This document shows, piece after piece, positions 5,733-5,859 of a DNA stretch of 5,859 nt (its first letter is position 1; every line of letters starts with the position of its first letter). Made by a program: the position numbers and the translations under genes. A model generated the notes under the pieces. That model saw nothing but the letters and a program-made list of their open reading frames with translations. It was not told the origin of the DNA and did no database searches. This stretch comes from Candidatus Woesearchaeota archaeon (GTDB lineage Archaea > Nanobdellota > Nanobdellia > Woesearchaeales > JAGVYO01): positions 1 to 5,859 of the forward strand of contig JAGVYO010000029.1 of the NCBI GenBank assembly GCA_018303225.1, written 5' to 3'.

Positions 5733-5859
5733 AACACGAACTACCCAAACTGCCATACGACTATAAAGCCCTTGAGCCGTACATTGACGCCGAAACCATG
5801 GAGCTTCATCACGGCAAACACCACGCCGGCTACGTTTTCAAGTTGAACGCGGCGCTTGA
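5729..5859 (+). CDS. Fe/Mn superoxide dismutase, 3' partial
   Basis: The first 43 complete codons of a cytoplasmic Fe/Mn-family superoxide dismutase are present, and the frame runs off the right edge. The N-terminus KHELPKLPYDYKALEPYIDAETMELHHGKHHAGYVFKLNAAL is the classic SOD alpha-hairpin. H27 is the first metal ligand (E. coli H26), H31 matches the active-site gateway H30, and Y35 matches Y34. The enzyme converts superoxide to oxygen and hydrogen peroxide. Iron and manganese forms cannot be told apart here because the diagnostic C-terminal residues and the other three ligands are missing, so I do not choose sodA or sodB. The last bases of the window spell TGA but out of frame. The ATG overlaps the ferredoxin stop as ATGA, with no Shine-Dalgarno, so translation is probably coupled to the ferredoxin. 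Confidence 0.94.
   Translation, partial: MKHELPKLPYDYKALEPYIDAETMELHHGKHHAGYVFKLNAAL

Overview
The window is a compact, one-directional (+ strand) gene cluster from a bacterium, built around a SUF iron-sulfur cluster assembly operon. The whole of it is coding except for two short gaps of 41 and 33 bases and one of 9 bases, and several genes overlap. TGA is used as an ordinary stop (sufB, sufD, sufS, ferredoxin), so the standard bacterial code applies and not the TGA=Gly/Trp codes. The NDH-2-like protein type, the small SufD, the tight packing and the rarity of Shine-Dalgarno sequences suggest a small-genome lineage, possibly Candidate Phyla Radiation/Parcubacteria-like. That assignment is an inference from protein flavour only.

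Layout: (1) positions 3-1079, the 3' part of an FAD/NAD(P)H dehydrogenase (NDH-2 family) whose N-terminus lies before the window. (2) A 41-base gap holding a good extended -10 promoter so close to the next ATG that a leaderless or nearly leaderless mRNA is likely. (3) sufC (1121-1882), sufB (1864-3258), sufD (3260-3859) and sufS (3849-5072), packed with overlaps of 19 and 11 bases and a 1-base gap. (4) A 33-base AT-rich gap, then sufU (5106-5483). (5) A small ferredoxin gene (5493-5732) with only three cysteines. (6) The 5' end of an Fe/Mn superoxide dismutase gene (5729 to the edge), overlapping the ferredoxin stop by four bases.

Together, SufS takes sulfur from cysteine, SufU (a zinc-site sulfur acceptor) should relay it, and the SufB-SufC-SufD scaffold ATPase assembles the cluster. 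SufE, SufA and the regulator SufR are not in the window. The ferredoxin is both a plausible client and a possible electron carrier, and SOD protects Fe-S chemistry from superoxide. The unit therefore looks like a combined Fe-S assembly and oxidative-stress module. Its most unusual aspects are a SufD about half the usual size, an SufU lacking the insertion typical of Firmicute SufU, a three-cysteine ferredoxin that should carry a [3Fe-4S] cluster unless a non-Cys ligand is used, the leaderless-type promoter, and strong perfect inverted repeats inside sufB, sufS and sufU. I see no genes on the minus strand, no tRNA or rRNA, no insertion sequence, no CRISPR array and no convincing intrinsic terminator.
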